A stretch of DNA of 64,000 nucleotides, taken from assembly GCF_023898315.1 (NCBI RefSeq), contig NC_064619.1, positions 482,463,376 through 482,527,375 on the forward strand, written 5' to 3'. Position 1 is the stretch's first letter; every line of letters starts with the position of its first letter. Source of the stretch: Schistocerca nitens (taxonomy: Eukaryota > Arthropoda > Insecta > Orthoptera > Acrididae). The position numbers and the translations under genes were made by a program. The notes under the pieces were generated by a model. It did no database searches. It saw only the letters and a program-made list of their open reading frames with translations, and had not been told where the DNA came from. Positions 43,790-56,263 of the stretch are shown here, one piece after another.

Positions 43790-46700
43790 TGATTTTCCTA
43801 TGTTCATTTATTCTTATGGATTATAATCGCTAAACATCCGTGTAATATGCTAGCCTTCATCTTGATTATTTCTATTTCCAGTTTTGTCAAAGACGAACTA
43901 CTTTTTCCATTTATTACAGATATTTCTGTTCTGTATTTCACCGCCTCTGTTTTTTTCTTGTTGTTTACATCAAACACTTAACACTTAGACAGTCAACCCG
44001 CCATGCTGTAAAGAACCGAACCCCCATGCATAAAACATCTTTATACGTCTGATTACAAATTAGTTATGCTGTTAAATGTTTGCCCTTAAGCATGTAACTC
44101 GTTTAAAAATGTTTGAACTTATGTTTAAAGTTTGTTGGAAGTCGCTAAGTACTCTCATTCTCAAATCTTGGATGAATAATAGTCGGGGTAATTTGACAGC
44201 AAAAAGGTGCTGTATTTGCGATTAGTGAGCTACGGTACCTTAACACATATACAAACTTTTCCTCTGTAATACTTGTCATACTGTGTTAAGTTTTTGACAT
44301 AAGATTATACCTCTTAATGAGTAGATTGTAACATCATTTTCAGTTTTAAAATTCGGCCAATAAAATACAAAATACTGAAACTTAATTTTTTTAGTACAAT
44401 GAAAAACAAATCAAAGTTACAAATTTCACTTCTGGTTTTTCATTGTACTGATTAACAAGAAGTTACTTTAGCAGCATGTTGAAAGCTCGTGAATGTCAGA
44501 CATTACGGGATGCATATGCCTACTGGAGAGAAGGCTGAAATTGGAAATGCATGTGCGAAATTACAGTTCGGTCGGAAATGTCTCCAGAATGAGTTACCTG
44601 CATGCGCTGTAACTGTTCGTTTGCACATGTTTTACATGGTTTTTGCATTTTCGGAAATACCATTTTTGACTAAGCTACGATTGTTTCAAAATGAGTTTCG
44701 GCCCGAAACTACTCAAACAGTGAACAAAAAAAGTGAAATTTGCAACTTTAAGTTTCCTTTAATTTACGTCTATGGTCACATACTTTCTGTTGCGTCTCTG
44801 TTGCTGATGATCAATGGTGCATGTGCCGACTCCTTTCGACTACCACAACGGGAGAATACAGCGTGATGTTACGGCCCAACGGAGTTCTCTTTACACTGGC
44901 GATTTGCATTCAGTTTGACATCGGGAAATGGAGATGAATCTGCATTTGTTTCATACCGAAGCGGAGAAACGACTTTCCGTCTTCTTGGTTTTCCAAAAAT
45001 GTTATTATTTTATGCAGAAAACTACAGCACACTTTCCACCGCCGCTAGTAGAGGTACTAATTTGAAGTCTGCTATTTATCCCATTTATAGAACCACAGCT
45101 CTGCCAGTTTCACCAATACTACTTCCCTAGCAAATAATACGGAATTCCGCTGTCATCTGAGCATTCCAGAACAGATTTTTGAGACCATTAAAAACTCTTT
45201 AACATATAAACTCGTCGAGTAATAAGTGATTTTTTTCGCCATGTAACAGGTAACGTTTTATTCTTTGAAACGGAGGATCAAAACAAACCCGTAAGTGAAT
45301 GTTAATTCCGATAGGAAATGATATTTTACGCCTTTCTGTAGATTACCCTCTTACCTCAACAGTATGGCTGGTTGCCTGAGTTCATTCATGTAGGCGAAAG
45401 AATTCCCACCGCACAGTAGCTTGCTTTGCACTGCACAGCTATCTCGTTGTTATTGGTTCGACATTTCATTTCAGAACTTGGTTTTATCACATTTTAAATT
45501 TTGTACATTTTTTTCTAGCTGATTAGGCAGTTCAACCTGTAACATACCCGACGTCGGATAATTTTGTTCTTGGAGTACATGTGTATCTCACTCCTTTGCC
45601 TGAACTAAGTGTTGCATAGACATACTGGAAGTTTACCAAAGAGCATACTAGGACTTCCTTACAGGTTGCAAATAGAAGATACGAAACCAGATGCATTTGA
45701 CGCCCCCTTACACAAGGAACTATTTCTCTATTACATATATCTGTTGAAACTGCCACACGCAAATAGAAGAGCCCAACTAAGCTGCAATGGTAAACAGGGA
45801 GAGGCTTAAAAGACCTTCAGTGCATCGATTGCCGTCTTTTAGTGTAGGTGTTGCTCAACTCGTGCGTACGCTGCATTCATTCGTCCCAAAACATCTCGTT
45901 TGCCGGTGGTGCAATATTGTACAAGACAGTTCTGGCTGATAGACTGATAACTCCTCAATAGCCGAAGTATTTGTATTTAGTTATTCAGCATGCCAGTTAA
46001 GGCACTCAGGAAACTACTGCTGTTCTCGGTGTGTTGGTTTCTGGACAATGGAAGCCCACGCAATGACATGCGTACCACCAATACAGATAGTAGCAGACTA
46101 CGTTGACCTGTCGATGCAGACAGGTGGACACTATCAAAGTGACGTAATTTAAAGGGCATAAAAAATTAGAAATTAAGAAAATGAGCATACGACTTAATGT
46201 TCTGTTGGCGCTAGGTTGCTGGAGATGGAACACAAGTTCCGATAAGATAAGGTTGAAGTATGAAATAGCTCTCGTTGTGTTCAGAGGAACCGGGAGGTAC
46301 TATGGCAAAGCTAAATCAGGACTGCATATGGAGTTTTGAACCCCACTCCTCATTAACTCTAGTCCTATGTATATGTACAAAATGCCAGTCATCTCTGGTC
46401 TTTCCGCATGGACTACAACGCCGTAGCTGCTTCGTACGACCCTCTTCTATCGACCACTTCTGTACACACATCACTGTCGAACGCAAAATGTTCCTTACCT
46501 ACTGAGACGCCAAGGTATGTCGAACCTAATTCCAGGAGAACAATCATTCTTTCCTGATTTAACCTTTACGTACTAACAGTGCACCGATTGAAGTTGATGA
46601 GGAATGCTTTCGCCATGTCGCTTCTTTAGATTGTTCCTCGCCGTCTCAGCTTGGTGTAACACCGATTTTTTCGGGAAAACAAGAGATGGGCCGCAGCAGC

Positions 46701-47400
46701 ACATCTGCCGCTCGTGCATCTGCTCGTTACCTTCGTAACTTACTTTTAGCATGCTGTTCTGTACAGCAATCGATGCACTATAGTCCGAAAACCTGTAAGT
46801 CCAATAACTATAAAAGTGCCAGAATACGTATGCGCTGCAACGCATATAGGAGGTTAGTTTCCTTTGCTTGGAGTCTCACTTATGTTCACATGGTCACAAC
46901 TAAACCACCCCCACGGTCCCTTCCCAATGAAAGGAGGTGGCAGCACTGTATGAGTCTTTGGTGCGCAAGTGGTAATATAGCGACAATAACAACCACTGTT
47001 TACTTTGTTCGTCCTAATGAGAAGTAAATAAAGAAATTTCGCTGACTCGCGATTGCAGAAAGCAGGTGTATTATTTTGTGTGTCAGCGAAGCGAACGCAT
47101 TTCGTCTAAAACGATTTTTTATTCATGGTTAAAACAAAACTGTACGACATTAGTCAGTACTTAGTGGGAACCGCAGTATGATTTCCTGTTAACCAATTAT
47201 ATATGTTAAACGTTTCAGTGTTAATTCAGAAAATCCCGATTCTGTAAAGAATGGAACTGTCATTTACAACAAGACTTTAGTCTTCTCAATACTTTACAAA
47301 CGAGTTAATGTGTTAAACATCTGACGTTAAGCAGGTAGGCGTGAAACAGGTTAGAATTGGTTTAAAATTTGCTGGAAGTCGCTAAGCGCTCTCATTATCA
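43790..47400. other. no gene recognised; dispersed repeat at both ends
   Basis: Short ORFs (e.g. 44489-44866 plus, 125 codons; 46686-47027 plus, 113 codons) lack recognisable domains. About 44040-44190 and 47280-47420 share a diverged direct repeat containing 'tggaagtcgctaag.gctctcatt'. Confidence 0.45.
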
Positions 47401-47421
47401 ACAATGGGTGAGTATAGTCTG

Positions 47422-47622
47422 GGCCGGCAGCGGTGGTCTCGCGGTTCTAGGCGCTCAGTCCGGAACCGCGCGACTGCTACGGTCGCAGGTTCGAATCCTG
47501 CCTCGGGCATGGATGTGTGTGATGTCCTTAGGTTAGTTAGGTTTAAGTAGTTCTAAGTTCTAGGGGACTGATGACCACAGATGTTAAGTCCCATAGTGCT
47601 CAGAGCCATTTGAACCATTTGA
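47422..47622 (+). repeat. SINE, Ser/Leu-like tRNA head with common body
   Basis: Full-length plus copy starting ggccggcagcggtggtctcg with ggttcgaatcctgcc and the common body, ending 'gccatttgaaccattt'. 11-bp duplication agtatagtctg at 47411-47421 and 47623-47633. Confidence 0.94.
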
Positions 47623-47633
47623 AGTATAGTCTG

Positions 47634-49514
47634 AATAGTTTGCACTCCAATTTAAGCAAACGCTAGTTTTTCATGCATCTCAATGTTTATCACGTCATGT
47701 CTCCTGAAATACGTGTCCTACAATGACATAAATTTGCAGATACATTATGTGGAACTTGTAGGCACTGTCTGCAAAATGTATCCCAAATAATGTCAGTAGT
47801 AAAGAAGAAATAAATTAGAACGTCATGCCTGATGCCGAAGTTTGACTCCACGAACAGAGAAAATGTTAAAGCGATAAACTTTTTCTTTTCATCATTATCC
47901 GGGAGACCTTAGTGAAAAACATTTTCGTAGATGTATGAAATTACGCGTAAAGTGTAGGTATATACGTGGTGTCTGTTCTTTCGGCGGCCAACGATTTCTT
48001 CTGTGCTGATGCACACCATGCTACTTTAGATCCCATAAATCTGTTATAGCCATAAATGTGGTTGGGAGATTTGGAAAATTAATCATGCCACAGAAAACTG
48101 TCCCTGCAGTAGTGCACTTGGCAATAGGATGCAACGCATAAACAAATCTAATGTTGTGTTAATAGATTTCGCTACCATTTTTTTCATTCGCAGTTACTGC
48201 AGCACTGTTCAAAAAGGTGATAATGTATGAACGTTTACCACACTGCAGTTCAATTTCACTGCCAAGTCTTACTTGATTATTTATAGAGAGTTCCAGACCG
48301 ACTTCACTGCACTGAATGCATCTTGCACAGTTTTCAAAAATTCCGTTGAGAACCAATATATCAAATATTTCACTCCAAGCTTCCTCTACGAAGTACTTTC
48401 TTTCTCACTTCCATTGCAATGGGCAGGTGCAGTAGAAAGGTTAGATTCACATACTTGGTTATCGTATTTATTGTTTACGGTAATAACACCTCCCTTTGGC
48501 TTTCCAACATTTCTCCTTTCATAAAAGCCTTCAGAGGATTTCTAATCCCTTTACGTTTACCCATGATTATCCTTGAATAAAACACAGACTTAAATGAACA
48601 AAATTCACTAAGAATATTTTCAGGATTATAAAAGAGTAAATAAACATGAAACACACGACAACCGAGTGAGTGATACATATCGAACTATCACAGCTTAGCC
48701 ACAACAATTATTTTGTAACACTTATTTTCTCTCACATCACTAAAATGTACAGGATGGGCGTCTAAATTCATGAGTACATCTAACAGTAGTTTAACAGCGC
48801 CACAGTGGGTCACGCCCATGCAGAACATATTTCATAAATATTTTAAAAATATTTGTAGTCTTCTGAGCTGAATAAATTATATAGCAACGGAAAGGGCAAA
48901 GTCTGTCGATCTTTAAAATTCATGATTTAGAATCTTTCCGAGGCCCCTTAACATAGGAATCCACACATCTTGATGAGCGGATTATGACTGAATTTTAAAT
49001 TTTTTAATTCGGTCAATAATAATATATCGAAAGTCTCATTTTTGTTGCCCCTGGAAGCTGTTAGGTAGGTAACCTGCAACAGGAGTCTTGCGTCTTAAAT
49101 TTTGAACCATGATCCGGGGTAGCCTGTTAGTAATGTAGATGTTACCTGTTGTACTTTGTTAATATGACTGTATATGGAAACGTAGGTAAAGTTTACCAAA
49201 GGCAAGAAACACTGTTCCGTTGCCTTTTGTACCATGTGAACTGAAACATTCAGCTAAAGAAATGAAGAGTTTCTGACGCCATTGTCTGCTAACTCCAGCA
49301 GGTACCAGATGTGTAGAAATTCTTCTCCCAGCATAACTGCCCCTAGCTCCTCCGCAACCATTAAAGCGGCTCAGCCTTTCGCGCGGAGACCCAAGAGTGC
49401 ATACGCCTGTACTGAAGCACAGTGGTTAAATAGGGGCAGTCAGCTTGACGGGGCCTGCTGCGCATGTTAACAGGTTGCGCTATCAATCCAACATGACTAC
49501 AGGATAGCCAGGTA
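47634..49514. other. no gene recognised
   Basis: AT-rich, short ORFs only, no repeat identified. Confidence 0.45.
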
Positions 49515-50764
49515 TACACTAATGAGCTAAAACATAATGACCATCTGTCTGACAGCTTGTTGGTAGGTTTGTGGAGGAATGTGGCATTACATGCCTACGC
49601 ATAGGTTATGTAATTCGTGTAAATAATAGGCCGCTAATCTGCGTACGCGGTGATTGTGCCCTATAGCGACCTGGATGGTTTCCATAGGATTTACATCAGG
49701 CACTATAATGGTCTTCAAACTACTGTAGCACGCTTCTGGCACCGAGAAACGGGCAATTATACTGCTGAAAGATGACAACGTTGTCGAGGAAGACATTACG
49801 CGTGAAGGGATGCAGATGGTTTACAGCACCCTGCGTGCCAACACTTACTACTACAGGACCCCTGCAAGTGCAGTAGAATGTCTCCCGTAGCATAATACCC
49901 AGCGGCCTGCGTCCGTGGCGCACTGCATGTTTCGATCCGCCGTTCACCTCGATGACGGCGTTTGTGAAGACGACCCTCGACCTAGCGTAGCAAAAATGAG
50001 ATTCACCCGAAGGGCCAACAATTTTCCATTGATCGACGGCCGATCCAGATGGTCTCGTGCCCACTGCAATCTTAACTGACGATATCGTTGGGTAAATATG
50101 TGAACACTTAGATGTCTTCTGCTGCGGAGCTCCATGTTAAGCAATGTTCTATGAACGGTGTGTTCCGATACACTTGGCGTGCACCAGCATTGTGCTTTTT
50201 CGGTAGATATTCCACAGATCACCATCTAGCCAACTTTATAAAGCAGACAATCCTCCGTAGCCCACGTTTGGTGAACAGTTGTGGACTTCCAACGTTTAGT
50301 GGTAGTTTCACTCCTCCTAGATCTTTCCGAAGATGCTCACGAAAGTAGCACGTGAACGTTCGATCAGCTTCGCCGTTTTCAAGACAGTCGTTCACAGGCT
50401 CAAATGGTTCTGAGCACTATAGGACTTAACATCTGAGGTCATCAGTCCCCTAGAACGTAGAACTACTGAAACCCAACTAACCTAAGGACATCACACATGC
50501 CCGAGGCAGGATTCGAACCTGCGACCGTAGCAGTCGCGCGGTTCCGGACTGAAGCGCCTAGAACCGCTCGGCCACCGCGGCCGGCGTTGTTCACAGGCAC
50601 TGTGTTATAATAATCTGCTCTTTGTCAAAGTCGTTTATGTCAATGGATTTCCCATTTGCAGCCCATATCTTCGCTAAGGTGATCCCTCCCCAGTGTATGC
50701 TCCACTTCCGCAAGGCTGCATCCAGCGTCGCGTAGTTAATGGTCATAATGTTTTGTATCAGTGG
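49515..50764 (-). mobile_element. Tc1-like transposon family C, copy 2 (decayed, SINE inside)
   Basis: TACACTAATGAGCTAAAACATAATGACC at 49515; right end 'ggtcataatgttttgtatcagtg'. Minus-strand translation: LRLQWARDHLDRPSINGK then, in another frame, SAVDQWKIVGPSGESHFCYA, VIEVNGGSKHAVRHGR, FQQYNCPFLGARSV and NPMETIQVAIGH. The second catalytic Asp is Tyr. A SINE interrupts it at 50400-50588. Confidence 0.8.
50400..50588 (-). repeat. SINE, Ser/Leu-like head, inside Tc1 family C copy 2
   Basis: Minus copy with a shortened 'cacacatgcccgagg' segment. Duplication gttcacaggc (10 bp) at 50390-50399 and 50589-50598. Confidence 0.9.
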
Positions 50765-50874
50765 ATGTCTGCGTATGTAGTTTTACTGTAGCTCATTTGT
50801 CATAGCAGAGGGAGCAGGAAAATGAACGAACCAAATTTAAAGGATGTTGAAGAAAAATTATGTATTGAGGAATA

Positions 50875-52302
50875 TACACTCCTGGAAATGGAAAAAAGAA
50901 CACATTGACACCGGTGTGTCAGACCCACCATACTTGCTCCGGACACTGCGAGAGGGCTGTTCAAGCAATGATCACACGCACGGCACAGCGGACACACCAG
51001 GAACCGCGGTGTTGGCCGTGGAATGGCGCTAGCTGCGCAGCATTTGTGCACCGCCGCCGTCAGTGTCAGCCAGTTTGCCGTGGCATACGGAGCTCCATCG
51101 CAGTCTTTAACACTGGTAGCATGCCGCGACAGCGTGGACGTGAACCGTATGTGCAGTTGACGGACTTTGAGCGAGGGCGTATAGTGGGCATGAGGGAGGC
51201 CGGGTGGACGTACCGCCGAATTGCTCAACACGTGGGGCGTGAGGTCTCCACAGTACATCGATGTTGTCGCCAGTGGTCGGCGGAAGGTGCACGTGCCCGT
51301 CGACCTGGGACCGGACCGCAGCGACGCACGGATGCACGCCAAGACCGTAGGATCCTACGCAGTGCCGTAGGGGACCGCACCGCCACTTCCCAGCAAATTA
51401 GGGACACTGTTGCTCCTGGGGTATCGGCGAGGACCATTCGCAACCGTCTCCATGAAGCTGGGCTACGGTCCCGCACACCGTTAGGCCGTCTTCCGCTCAC
51501 GCCCCAACATCGTGCAGCCCGCCTCCAGTGGTGTCGCGACAGGCGTGAATGAAGGGACGAATGGAGACGTGTCGTCTTCAGCGATGAGAGTCGCTTCTGC
51601 CTTGGTGCCAATGATGGTCGTATGCGTGTTTGGCGCCGTGCAGGTGAGCGCCACAATCAGGACTGCATACGACCGAGGCACACAGGGCCAACACCCGGCA
51701 TCATGGTGTGGGGAGCGATCTCCTACACCGGCCGTACACCACTGGTGATCGTCGAGGGGACACTGAATAGTGCACGGTACATCCAAACCGTCATCGAACC
51801 CATCGTTCTACCATTCCTAGACCGGCAAGGGAACTTGCTGTTCCAACAGGACAATGCACGTCCGCATGTATCCCGTGCCACCCAACGTGCTCTAGAAGGT
51901 GTAAGTCAACTACCCTGGCCAGCAAGATCTCCGGATCTGTCCCCCATTGAGCATGTTTGGGACTGGATGAAGCGTCGTCTCACGCGGTCTGCACGTCCAG
52001 CACGAACGCTGGTCCAACTGAGGCGCCAGGTGGAAATGGCATGGCAAGCCGTTCCACAGGACTACATCCAGCATCTCTACGATCGTCTCCATGGGAGAAT
52101 AGCAGCCTGCATTGCTGCGAAAGGTGGATATACACTGTACTAGTGCCGACATTGTGCATGCTCTGTTGCCTATGTCTATGTGCCTGTGGTTCTGTCAGTG
52201 TGATCATGTGATGTATCTGACCCCAGGAATGTGTCAATAAAGTTTCCCCTTCCTGGGACAATGAATTCACGGTGTTCTTATTTCAATTTCCAGGAGTGTG
52301 TA
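50875..52302 (+). mobile_element. Tc1-like transposon family B, copy 2
   Basis: TACACTCCTGGAAATGGAAAAAAG at 50875; right end 'tttccaggagtg' with the expected terminal TA mutated or displaced ('tgta'). Nearly identical to 34891-36315 in opposite orientation. Confidence 0.93.
51121..52143 (+). pseudogene. Tc1 family B transposase with a single nonsense codon
   Basis: Same 340-codon frame as the intact copy, MPRQRGREPY through KGGYTLY, broken only by TGA at 51550-51552, where copy 1 has Trp144 (TGG). Apart from that I count six amino-acid differences from copy 1 (positions 21, 32, 48, 55, 193 and 310). Catalytic FSDES, QQDNARPH and SPIEHVW are unchanged, including the 32-residue Asp-Glu spacing. 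Without readthrough it would yield only the DNA-binding half (143 residues). Confidence 0.93.
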
Positions 52303-52667
52303 CTAGTTAGGGGACAGAGCTCAATTCCAGTAGGGAAAAGGTTTTCGTGTGTTTATGAGGCAGGTTCAGATAAATTGGCATGTGTTTCGGAACTATAATT
52401 ATAGAAAAAAATACTAAACACTCGAATATGTTACGATGTGTCTGTAAATTTGAACAGCAATTTCCTCATCCATAAATGTTTTGAAAGAGGAGAAAGACTT
52501 AGTACTGGACAATGTGTGGAAATGTGTGCTGAGGAGCTGAGTCCATTTAGCAATTAATACGTTTTCTAAATTTAGGGTAAACATTGACTGAAATAGGAAA
52601 AAAAAACCATATGGCTCAGTGGATGTTAAAAACCACAGTTTGGTGATATGTAACGTAGTGCGAAGGA

Positions 52668-52831
52668 AGGTCAGAGGTCATCAGTCCCCTAGAACTTAGA
52701 ACTACTTAAACCTAACTAACCTAAGGACATCACACACATCCATGCCCGAGGCAGGATTCGAACCTGCGACCGCAGCGGTCGCGCGGTACCAGACTGTAGC
52801 GCCTAGAACCGCACGGCCACGCCGGCCGGCA
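52668..52831 (-). repeat. SINE, Ser/Leu-like head, truncated at the 3' end
   Basis: Minus copy from 'ggtcagaggtcatcagtccc' to 'cggccacgccggccgg'. The terminal 'ctcagagccatttgaacc' part is missing, so no target duplication was sought. Confidence 0.9.
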
Positions 52832-54527
52832 AAAGCTTCTTCAGCCATGGTGTTTTTAGATTAACCTAATATGAAAAACGAACATCGCCTTTGCTAAAAC
52901 GACTTTGGAGAATTCGGAATGAACTACTTTTAATACTTAGAATTAATTCAGCGAAGCCGCTATGCACATCCTGGAAAGGTAATTAAAAATTTTATAACTG
53001 GGGTCGTATTTGGCTGAAACCCACTAAGATTGCAGAAAGTAGACCTCCAAACTTTAGTTCTTGTTGCAGTGTAATAGACATCTTCAGGTTCTTAGATGCA
53101 AAAGATCTGGACTTTCAGAGATGGTTCTGCTTACTGCAGAAAACATGTATTAGAGACGACCTGATGGTAGTTCGAATACACAATAGTCAGAACTAGTGGA
53201 TAGCGCTGAAGTTGCACACAAAACAGTTCACATAGAAATAAGTAAATAAGCACGAAACACCCCGAAAAGGAAAAAAAGGACAAATGAAATCCACCATTTT
53301 GTGACCTACAATGATCCTAAATGAATATGAATTTCATTGAGCGTCATCTTGTGACACTCGGGTAAAAAGAAAACTTTTGATTAACTTCCCAATCCTCGTC
53401 ATAAGCATGCGGAAATACTTACTGCGCAGCGTAGCACAACGGGAAGACGAGCAGGCAAGCTGGATTCTTTTAGCCTGCTTGTGTTGGGCACAGCTTGTCT
53501 TGTATGGGAGTAAAGCAGCCGGCTCGCTCTGCTGATAACGTGCGGCGGCTTACCTACTTGTCTAACAGTCAAGCATGAGCGGGGTAAAAGCGGAATGTGT
53601 ACTCCTCTGGTAGGTACACGGGCCGCGATAGGAGTGCAGAGGGTCCGAAACGACGTGGTACCTGGTAAACACTTGCTGTGCGCTGAAGACCGACGCCGCT
53701 CCTCTGGCAGTGACCCCGTTGGCAGCGTCGAGGCCCGCGCGACATTCCCAGCTGCTGGGCGAAGCACCCCGACTTAGTTTATAGTGTCACTTAGGTGGCA
53801 CGTCATCGCCCGACTCGTAAGCGGGGCAGTTCTACCGAGCGCGGGCCCATCTGTTAGACTTCTCTCCCGCCAGCCTACACAATAAAATACAATGTCCTGC
53901 GATACAGTTCGGTTTGTTTTCGACGTGTTACAGCAATCTCCGCGTTTCTGTTTATCATTCTAGCCGCCATAAATACCGAGAAGTCCGAAAGGCAGAATTT
54001 GTGTATCGGAAAACTAACGCGCTAGTCCGTGATTTACTGTTTACTCCCAAAAAAACTTCTGAGTTAAAATAAAACTTTTCAACAGTTTACATCGTTATTC
54101 AGAAAGGCTTATAAATCGCTTGGTGCTACAAATATTAATGCCGAAATGTCGATCACGTTAAAATATTCTAGTACGCATCCACACACTCTGGAAAGTACGC
54201 TATGAATGAAATTAGTCCTGATCTTAGAGTACTGAAGTTTAAAGCAGCTGACAGGTTAAAAACGTGTCCACACTGGTTCTCCAGTCCAGAACATTACTTT
54301 CCACGTACGTTGCTCACACCAGCTGGACTATCTAGCTACAACAGACGGCCCGATTCGGGCCTCACAGCCCTTCTAGTCAGATCGATTTATTTAGAGAGCT
54401 TCTGAAGGACATTGATAGTTCGTGGCGGGTACTTGCGAACTGAAAACTGAGCTGTGCCCTGAGGCGTACTTGGTAAGCTCAGACGGTAATAGAATTGATC
54501 CTATTAAAATGATTACAACTCCTGATT
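52832..54527. other. no known gene; GC-rich segment 53400-53850
   Basis: Within it a 122-codon minus-strand ORF (53399-53767) stays open in GC-rich sequence. Its minus strand has a strong donor-like gca|gtaagt near 53420. I recognise no domain. It may be a non-coding first exon or promoter-proximal region, or chance. Confidence 0.35.
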
Positions 54528-55720
54528 GCACTGAGGTGACAGAAGCCGTGCGAAACCTAACAATATCGTATCGGACCTTCTTACGGACGGCCTACTGCAG
54601 CAACTCGACTTGGCTTGGGCTCAGCAGGACGTTGGAAGACTCCTGCAGAAATAATAAGCCATGCTGTCTCTATAGCCGTTCGTAATTGCGGAAGTGTTGA
54701 TGGTGCACGATGTTCTGCACGAACTGATCTTTCAATTATGTTCCATAAGCGCTTGGTGGGAATCATGTCGGATGTTCTGCCTGATCAAATCATTCGCTCG
54801 AACTGTCCAGAATGTTCTTCAAATCAGTCGCGAACGATTCTGGTCCAGTGACACGGCATCATGTTTTGGGAACATGAACTCTATGAATGGCTGCAAATGG
54901 TCTCCAGGTAGTCGAAAGTAACCACTTATTTTCACTGATCCGTTCAGTTGGATCAGAGGACCCAGTCCATTCCATACAAACGCAGCCCACACCATTGTGG
55001 AGCCTTCACCAGCTTGCACAATGCCTTATTGAGAAGTTGGGTCCACGACATCATGGGTTCTGCACCACACTTGCATCCTACCACCAACTCTTACCAAGTG
55101 AAAGCGAAACTCATCTGACCTGGCCACGGTTTTCCAATCGTCTAGAGTCCAACCGATATGGTCACAACCGCAGGAGATCCACTGCATGTGATGTCGTGCT
55201 GTTAGCAAAGACATTCGTGTGGGTCGTCTGCTGTCATTGCCCATTAATACCAAATTTCACCGCACTGTCCTAACTCATGCTTTCGTCGTACGTCTCACAT
55301 TGACCTCTGCGGTTATTTCACGCAGTGTTGCTTCTCTGCTAGCACTGACAACTCTGCACAAACGCCGCTGCTCTCGGTAGTTAAGTGAAGGCCGTCGGGC
55401 AATGTGTTTGTTGCGGTGAGAGGTAATGCGTGTATTTGCTATTTTTGGCACACTCTTGTCACTGTGTATTTCGGAATATATAATTCCCTAACGATTTCCG
55501 AAGTGGGATGTCCCATGCGTCTAGCTCTACCTACCATTCCGCGCAGAGTCTGTTAATTCCCGTCGTGCGGCCACAATCAAATCGGAAATCTTTTTGCTTG
55601 AATCACCTGAGTACAGACAGTTCCGGCAATGCACTGCCCTTTTATAGCTTGTGTACACAATACTATCGCCATCTGTATATTTGGATGTTGCTATCCCATG
55701 GCTTTTGTCACCTCAGTGTA
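54528..55720 (-). mobile_element. Tc1-like transposon family F, transposase pseudogene
   Basis: TIRs: 'gcactgaggtgacagaagccgtg' at 54528 and 'catggcttttgtcacctcagtgta' ending 55720. Minus-strand pieces: TLDDWKTVARSDEFRFHLVRVGGRMQVW (first Asp in SDE), GEGSTMVWAAFVWNGLGPLI, a diverged second-Asp region, and MIPTKRLWNIIERSVRAEHRAPSTLPQL, where the third catalytic Glu ('PTERLW') is Lys. Several frames are used, so the copy is dead. Confidence 0.88.
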
Positions 55721-55884
55721 GGTAAGTCATCAGAAAAAGCATTGCGATCACTGACCACTTCGATTAAGTGCCACTTGGTGGGGGTGCGAGCAAGTGATGA
55801 CTAAAGGGAAGGTGATATGAGGTGCAGAGACGAGTTTCCATCACAGAGAAAGGTTAGTAATGTAACCTCTAGGTATTTAGGAAT

Positions 55885-56207
55885 TATTCACGAATGAAGG
55901 AGACGACACACTGTCGTTGATAGGAACACAAATGAAAGGTAAAGAACTTGGCTAGCTTTCGGAATGCACTTCCTTTTTCTAGCTGTGAGCGTACTGGGTC
56001 GCGGTGGGTGGGGAGGGGGACGGATGTAAGAAGGCGAGAGGCAGGGAGGGGGTTGGAGAGAAGCGTCTAGCGGCTCATGGGAGATAGAGAGGGCAGGTGA
56101 CAGACGGCTGGGCACGCGATTTTTCATAGTCTAGGATGTGAGATAACAGCATACAAATGGCTGATGTGTGGACACAAATTGGGTGGGATAATGGGGCAAG
56201 GGATGGT

Positions 56208-56263
<56 letters not shown>

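Noticed and set aside
44489..44866. 125-codon ORF as a host gene
   Set aside because: AT-rich, no domain, no splice or composition evidence; length is within chance for 64 kb in six frames.
47422..47520. Functional tRNA gene (also considered at 40920, 16548, 18093, 43780)
   Set aside because: A and B boxes are present, but stems do not pair properly, and the units continue into SINE bodies flanked by target duplications.
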